NCBI GenBank assembly: GCA_045654805.1 | Contig: JAZOOD010000010.1 | Span: 58,177 to 122,176 of the forward strand | Source of the DNA: CAZNKU01 sp045654805 | GTDB lineage: Bacteria > Bacillota > Clostridia > Monoglobales > Firm-18 | Length of the DNA: 64,000 nucleotides | Reading direction: 5' to 3' | Shown here: in pieces, positions 59,989 to 64,000 of the stretch | Position numbering within the stretch: position 1 is the stretch's first letter | Layout: each line of letters begins with the position of its first letter | Program-made: the position numbers and the translations under genes | The notes under the pieces: model-generated | What the model was told of the DNA's origin: nothing | Seen by the model: the letters and a program-made list of their open reading frames with translations, nothing else | Databases searched by the model: none

Positions 59989-60964
59989 TTTCAAAAGCGA
60001 ATTACATAATGAAATAATGCGTGAATACGATGCCATCCGTACTAAAAACGAAGCTATTCACAAAAACACAAAGGAGCAGATTTACAGCTACCTTCCAAGA
60101 ATAAAGGAAATTGACGAAAGTCTTTCCAAAATATCCCTTAACGCGTGCAAAATGTTAATTAACACCAACGCTGACCACAATGAAATTATAAGCAAGTTGC
60201 GCAGGGATACAGAAATGCTTGTTGATGAAAAAAACAAAATATTGCAATCTGCAGGTATGCCTATAAACTGTATGGACGAAATATATAATTGTCCCATTTG
60301 CAAGGACAAGGGCAGTTACGACAACCAATGGTGTGAATGTTATTATGAAAAAATGCAAAAGCTTATGCACAGAAAATCCAATATAAACGCAGATGCTATG
60401 CACAGCTTCAGCAGATTCAATACATCCCTGTATTCCGATGTAGTTGTCGAAGAATACGGTATATCCCCAAAAGAAAATGCAAAGGATATATACGAAACCG
60501 CATTAAAATATGCAAATTTTGATGAAACAATATCAAAACAACTATTACTTTACGGAAGTACAGGTCTTGGAAAGACATTTACATCCGACTGTATAGCAAA
60601 TGAATTTATAAAAAAAGGTAAAGATGTTTTTTATACATCTGCACCAAAGCTGTTTACTATTTTCGAGGACTATAAATTTGGCAGAAATACAACTTCCGAA
60701 GCAAAACGCATTATAGACTATGTCTCATCGGTAGATTTACTTATAATAGATGACCTTGGTACAGAATTCCGCACACAGTATGTTGACAGTATTTTGTTCG
60801 ATATTATAAACACCCGTACAAATGAAAATAAATATATGATTATAAGTACAAACCTTACACCTTCACAGCTTGAAGCAACATATTCACAAAGAATATCTTC
60901 AAGAATATTGGGTAATTTTGAACTTGTACTGTTTTTTGGGAATGATTTAAGAATAAATAAATAA
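59981..60964 (+). CDS. DnaI/DnaC-like helicase loader ATPase
   Basis: 327 residues from ATG 59981, placed 7 bases after an AGAGGGTG site (a GTG at 59972 lies inside the site). N-terminal helical region, then a cysteine cluster CPICKDKGSYDNQWCEC (zinc finger-like), then an AAA+ domain with P-loop GSTGLGKTFTS and Walker B LLIIDDLGTEF, and the C-terminal arginine region RISSRILGNFELVLFFG. It probably loads replicative helicase with DnaD. It ends just before the mobile element, but the C-terminus looks complete. Confidence 0.87.
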   Translation: MDNFKSELHNEIMREYDAIRTKNEAIHKNTKEQIYSYLPRIKEIDESLSKISLNACKMLINTNADHNEIISKLRRDTEMLVDEKNKILQSAGMPINCMDEIYNCPICKDKGSYDNQWCECYYEKMQKLMHRKSNINADAMHSFSRFNTSLYSDVVVEEYGISPKENAKDIYETALKYANFDETISKQLLLYGSTGLGKTFTSDCIANEFIKKGKDVFYTSAPKLFTIFEDYKFGRNTTSEAKRIIDYVSSVDLLIIDDLGTEFRTQYVDSILFDIINTRTNENKYMIISTNLTPSQLEATYSQRISSRILGNFELVLFFGNDLRINK

Positions 60965-61013
60965 TAAAAAAGCGTATCGGGTTGGGCGAGTGTTCTAAAG
61001 GACAAAATTTAAA

Positions 61014-61048
61014 AGAAGCGGTGTAACCACAGCGGTTGCACCGCTTCT
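61014..61048 (-). terminator. Terminator of the recombinase gene
   Basis: AGAAGCGGTG (61014-61023) pairs perfectly with CACCGCTTCT (61039-61048); on the minus strand it is followed by TTTTAAATTTT. It lies 7 bases after the recombinase stop, near the element border. Confidence 0.85.
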
Positions 61049-61055
61049 GCCCATT

Positions 61056-62726
61056 TTACGCAACTTTTTCATTTCGTATTTCTTCAATTAAAGTTAGCAA
61101 TTCTTTTTCATCAGGTATGCTTATCAAACCAACAGCAATAAATTCAATATCAATTTTAACTTTTTTACGACCATCTACTTTTTCCGCATTGTGAACATTG
61201 ATTCTCTTTATAAGAGTATTTACAATTTCGGGTGTCAGTTCCTTCAAATCAGTACAAGCTCTGATGGCTTTCAAAAAGTGTTTCAAATCAACATTATCTT
61301 GTTCTGCTTCTGTGATTTCAGTTTCGGATTCGATTATGCAATCAGCAAGCTCCCGTTGTTCCTTTTCGTAGGTTGCAGATAATCTTTCAAAACGTTCGTC
61401 GGTGATTTTGCCAAGTGCATTATCTTCGTATAATTTTGTAAGCACACGATCAATTTCATCAACTCTTGCTTTCGATTGTTCAAGTTTGAATTTAGCATTT
61501 TTTAAATCTTTTGCTTTGGTTAATTTATGCTTTTTTGCAAACAAGTAAAGAAATACGGGTTCAAACTGCGAAATATATTCTGCTACTTTTTGTATTGTTT
61601 CAAGAACTATCTCTTCAAGTACCACATTTCGGATAAAGTGAATGGTGCAACTCCCGGTATTGTCTTTATATGCAGAACAACGGAAGAATTCTTTATCTTC
61701 AGGTATGCTTTTAGATGCACAAAAGTAAAGCTTTGAACCACAATCTGCACAGTATGTAAGACCTGAAAAAAGACTTGTTCTGCCCGTAGCACTATTTCTT
61801 CTTCGGCTATTTCTTAACTCCTGAACTCTGTTAAAGGTATCTTCATCAATAATAGCTTCTTGAGTGTTCGGAATGATTTGCCACTTGCTTTCGTCATTTT
61901 CAATCTTTTTATGAACCTTGTAACTCAAAATTGTAGATTTAAAATTTACTGTGCACCCTGTATATTGACGATTCGCCAATATGTTTTTAATCGTTTCGGT
62001 TACCCATCTGTACGGATCGGTAATATTTTTGTTTGAAACAGCTTTACCCATTGAAATCCAATACGCAGTTGGTATCAAAATCTTTTCCTTTGTTAAACGC
62101 TTTGCAATTTTGGTTGGTCCAAGTCCTTCAATACACAACTTATATATGTACCTTACAACCTCTGCGGCAGGTTCATCTATAATCCATTGTTTAGGATCAT
62201 CCGGGGATTTCATATATCCGTAGGGTACGGAGGGCGAAACTCTTTCACCTTTATCAGACTTTGATTTCCATACTGCACGAACTTTTTTACTCGTCTGTGC
62301 AGCATACCATTCATTGAAAATGTTATGGAATGGCATCATTTCTGTACCGCCATTTTGAGAAGTATCCACATTTTCCTGAATGGCAATAAACCTGATACCA
62401 AGTGTCGGATATGTGATTTCAAGATACTTTCCGACTTCAAGATAATCTCTGCCAAAACGGGATAAATCTTTTACAACGATTGATGCAACCTGACCTGCTT
62501 CTGCGAGTGCTTGCATTTCCTTGAAACCGCTTCTTTCAAATGTAGTTCCCGATATGCCATCGTCAACGAAGAAACGTGGATTCGGTAATTTGTGTTGCCT
62601 TGCATACTGCATCAGGATTTCTTTTTGGTTTGATATACTGTTGCTTTCGCCGTCTATGCCATCATCTTGAGAGAGTCTGCAATAGAGGGCGGTAATTTTT
62701 TCTATGCTTTCGGTTTGTTTTTTCAT
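61056..62726 (-). CDS. Large serine recombinase (TndX/TnpX family)
   Basis: 556 residues. An N-terminal resolvase domain has the catalytic serine Ser19 in YCRLSQDD and arginines in the DDGISGTTFERSGF and KDLSRFGRDYLEVG region. Then a recombinase domain (about 165-270), a zinc ribbon (CADCGSKLYFC to C-x-(n)-C near 330-365) and a coiled coil near 400-465, and a C-terminal DUF4368-like end. It excises and integrates the element without a recombination directionality partner being obvious. Its start follows an AAGGAG site about 11 bases upstream. Confidence 0.93.
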   Translation of the reverse strand: MKKQTESIEKITALYCRLSQDDGIDGESNSISNQKEILMQYARQHKLPNPRFFVDDGISGTTFERSGFKEMQALAEAGQVASIVVKDLSRFGRDYLEVGKYLEITYPTLGIRFIAIQENVDTSQNGGTEMMPFHNIFNEWYAAQTSKKVRAVWKSKSDKGERVSPSVPYGYMKSPDDPKQWIIDEPAAEVVRYIYKLCIEGLGPTKIAKRLTKEKILIPTAYWISMGKAVSNKNITDPYRWVTETIKNILANRQYTGCTVNFKSTILSYKVHKKIENDESKWQIIPNTQEAIIDEDTFNRVQELRNSRRRNSATGRTSLFSGLTYCADCGSKLYFCASKSIPEDKEFFRCSAYKDNTGSCTIHFIRNVVLEEIVLETIQKVAEYISQFEPVFLYLFAKKHKLTKAKDLKNAKFKLEQSKARVDEIDRVLTKLYEDNALGKITDERFERLSATYEKEQRELADCIIESETEITEAEQDNVDLKHFLKAIRACTDLKELTPEIVNTLIKRINVHNAEKVDGRKKVKIDIEFIAVGLISIPDEKELLTLIEEIRNEKVA

Positions 62727-62810
62727 TTTATTCTAAATCTCCTTCCTAAACTAAACCGAGCATTGCATAAGGTGTACCAATTATACAATGCCCGACAAAG
62801 TTCTACAATT

Positions 62811-63068
62811 TTATGAAAGTATAAGTTTTTTAAACTGTTCCAATAATGTTTGTTTCCCCGACAAATCAAAGCTTGTTGAAACCTCGTATTCCGTGTTGCC
62901 GATTTTAGTTGTAAAATTAAGTTCGTCAAGCGGATATTTTACTTCGTGGCGTTGTCTTTTATTAACGTCAAGATAGTATTTGAGGTTTTCAAAGCTTTCA
63001 TTTTCATCAAGCTTCATTCTGTCAACGACTATGATGGGAATAGGTTGTATTGATATTTTCTTTGTCAT
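62811..63068 (-). CDS. TnpW-like transposon-encoded small protein
   Basis: 85 residues. The C-terminal half (KIGNTEYEVSTSFDLSGKQT then LLEQFKKLI) matches the pattern of TnpW proteins that accompany TnpX-type recombinases in clostridial elements: strand I-G-x-T-x-Y-x-V, then F, then a T-L helix. TnpW function is unknown. The N-terminal 45 residues are unusual for the family. It lies 85 bases upstream of the recombinase and 12 bases after parB, so it is in the same transcript. Confidence 0.6.
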   Translation of the reverse strand: MTKKISIQPIPIIVVDRMKLDENESFENLKYYLDVNKRQRHEVKYPLDELNFTTKIGNTEYEVSTSFDLSGKQTLLEQFKKLILS

Positions 63069-63079
63069 ATAAATTCACC

Positions 63080-63934
63080 TTACCTTTCTTTCTGTTGTTG
63101 CTTCTTGCGATACTGTGCTTCACACATCTTAATGATGGCATCTTCAATTTGAGATGCGGAAAAATCCTTCGGAAAGTATTTTCTCAATTTCTCTGTCGGA
63201 ATTTTTATCCGTTCCTTTTGGTTGGCTTTTTCCTCCGACATAATTTCAAAGATTTTATCATCGTCAAGTAAGCCTTGCTGACTTAGCTTTTTCATACGAA
63301 CTGCCTGAGATAATGAAGGAGTACAATCCTCACTCTCGATGGTTTGTATCAAATCTTGTTGCTCAATGTCATTGAGATACGAAAGCTCAACCGCAGGCGT
63401 GAACGCAATTTGACCTTCGTCAACATATTCCAAAAGCTTCGGATGCAGATGTGTAAGACGGATATATCTTTGAACCGTCTTGTAGCTTTCACCATACGCT
63501 TCACCGATTTCAGCAGATGTTCGGTTATCATCTGACTTCGGGACAAGTTGTCCCGAAGTTAAATCTGACCTATATCCTTGTCTGCTCATAGCCTCCATCT
63601 TCAATTTATAAGCGAAGGCTTTTTCGCTTGGTGAAATGTTATCTCTGTGCAGATTACTGTCAACAAGAGCTATTGCCGCATTATCTCTGTCCATTTCAAC
63701 AACAAGAGCAGGAACTTCTGTAAGCCCTGCTCGTTTACTTGCAAACAATCTTCTGTGTCCTGAGATTATTTCGTATTCATCATTTTCCAAAGGTCTTGCG
63801 ATGATGGGAGATAAAATTCCATGTTCCTTTATGCTTTCAATCAGCATTTCCATTTCATCATCGTGCTTTACCTTATAAGGATGGTTCTCAAATTCCTTTA
63901 ATTTTGTTACATCAAGTTTTTGCATATTTTTCAT
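63080..63934 (-). CDS. ParB/RepB/Spo0J family partition protein
   Basis: 284 residues. The N-terminal ParB/Srx-like nuclease fold has EIISGHRRLFASKRAGL (CTP/DNA-binding region), then a helix-turn-helix near 125-160 (SAEIGEAYGESYKTVQRYIRLT) and a charged C-terminal end. It is an element-borne protein, likely for stable inheritance or regulation of the excised element, not the chromosomal Spo0J. The start ATG overlaps the stop of the preceding gene (ATGA). A GGAG site lies 9 bases upstream. Confidence 0.88.
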   Translation of the reverse strand: MKNMQKLDVTKLKEFENHPYKVKHDDEMEMLIESIKEHGILSPIIARPLENDEYEIISGHRRLFASKRAGLTEVPALVVEMDRDNAAIALVDSNLHRDNISPSEKAFAYKLKMEAMSRQGYRSDLTSGQLVPKSDDNRTSAEIGEAYGESYKTVQRYIRLTHLHPKLLEYVDEGQIAFTPAVELSYLNDIEQQDLIQTIESEDCTPSLSQAVRMKKLSQQGLLDDDKIFEIMSEEKANQKERIKIPTEKLRKYFPKDFSASQIEDAIIKMCEAQYRKKQQQKER

Positions 63935-64000
63935 CGTTCTTTGCTCCTTTCTTTCTGTATAACTTTTCTTTCCATTTCTCGTTCAATATCAAAGAGTTTT
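63931..64000 (-). CDS. C-terminal end of an upstream element gene, perhaps parA (cut by window edge)
   Basis: Only 22 residues are visible, ending in KLFDIEREMERKVIQKERSK and then E-R-stop. The stop TGA (63931-63933) overlaps the parB start as ATGA. Charged, helical C-termini of this kind are seen in ParA-type ATPases of such elements, and a ParA partner is expected before parB. The identity is inferred from context only. Confidence 0.5.
   Translation of the reverse strand, partial: KLFDIEREMERKVIQKERSKER

Larger units (their letters stand above)
60965..64000. mobile_element. Recombinase end of an integrative element (TndX/TnpX type), continues past the window
   Basis: All genes from 61056 to the right edge are typical of Tn4451/Tn5397-like or conjugative elements: a large serine recombinase at the outer end, a TnpW-like small protein and ParB after it, all on the minus strand. 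The boundary on this side must lie between the dnaC-like stop (60964) and the terminator at 61014. Such enzymes join at a GA dinucleotide; the exact point could not be fixed, and the other end is outside the window. Confidence 0.8.

Noticed and set aside
1..64000. CRISPR arrays, toxin-antitoxin pairs, restriction or other defence genes
   Set aside because: No regularly spaced repeats and no proteins of these families were found on either strand; the element genes at the right edge are recombination and partition functions.

Overview
The window is a low-GC Gram-positive (Bacillota) chromosome segment, most likely from an anaerobic, probably spore-forming member of the class Clostridia. The grounds are: an A/V-type ATPase instead of an F-type enzyme in this stretch, Shine-Dalgarno sites close to AGGAGG, very AT-rich intergenic DNA with consensus sigma-A promoters, and typical Firmicutes genes (cwlD, ricT, mecA, darA, rbgA, DnaD and DnaI-like primosomal genes, an EcfA/EcfT module). 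A species cannot be named from the sequence alone. Most genes lie on the minus strand. The last 3 kb on the right belongs to a mobile element.

Layout. 1-11.9 kb: one uninterrupted minus-strand run from a promoter at 11889-11917: hom, thrB, lysC, rlmB, an ACT-domain protein, a UPF0210 protein, then V-ATPase genes in the order G/H-like, C, I, K, F, E, A, B (B is cut by the window edge). 12.0-13.7 kb: a DUF3343 protein with a cysteine-desulfurase-like enzyme, then tRNA-Leu(TAG). 13.7-17.8 kb: an AraC-type regulator divergent from a Gfo/Idh/MocA dehydrogenase, then nagB-nagA (amino-sugar catabolism). 18.1-20.1 kb: a C-terminally shortened MocR/PdxR-type regulator divergent from pyridoxal kinase. 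20.1-27.3 kb: an alpha/beta hydrolase, then a signalling operon yycH-yycI-response regulator-histidine kinase followed by a Na/Pi cotransporter with its own promoter and PHO-box-like repeats, then a small secreted protein. 27.5-31.8 kb: DUF378 membrane protein, ABC-F ATPase, murA, TPR protein. 32.0-35.7 kb: potABCD polyamine transporter. 35.7-38.3 kb: three poorly characterised genes (propeller-like/coiled-coil, SLH-domain, anchored two-repeat protein).

38.4-41.5 kb: ferredoxin, ricT, holB, darA, mecA. 41.5-49.4 kb: a long run of methyltransferase, a fused EcfA1-EcfA2 ATPase, ecfT, truA, a DUF5711-like protein, cvpA-like, rho and a polysaccharide deacetylase. 49.6-52.7 kb: cwlD, a PfkB-family sugar kinase, an aspartate-type aminotransferase. 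52.8-56.0 kb: rplS-lepB-rbgA-rnhB-yraN. 56.0-61.0 kb: comEC and holA on the minus strand, divergent from dnaD-like and dnaI/dnaC-like genes. 61.0-64.0 kb: the end of a conjugative/transposon-type element (large serine recombinase, TnpW-like protein, ParB, and the last residues of the preceding gene) inserted directly behind the dnaI/dnaC-like gene.

I see no CRISPR array, no toxin-antitoxin module and no clear defence system. The most unusual content is: the coupling of threonine-pathway and V-ATPase genes in one run; a V-ATPase subunit I that lacks about 200 residues of its cytoplasmic arm; YycH/YycI placed with a PhoPR-like pair and a phosphate transporter; a single-chain EcfA1-EcfA2; a DNA polymerase III delta-prime without its zinc module; and a ComEC whose metallo-beta-lactamase motif is destroyed.
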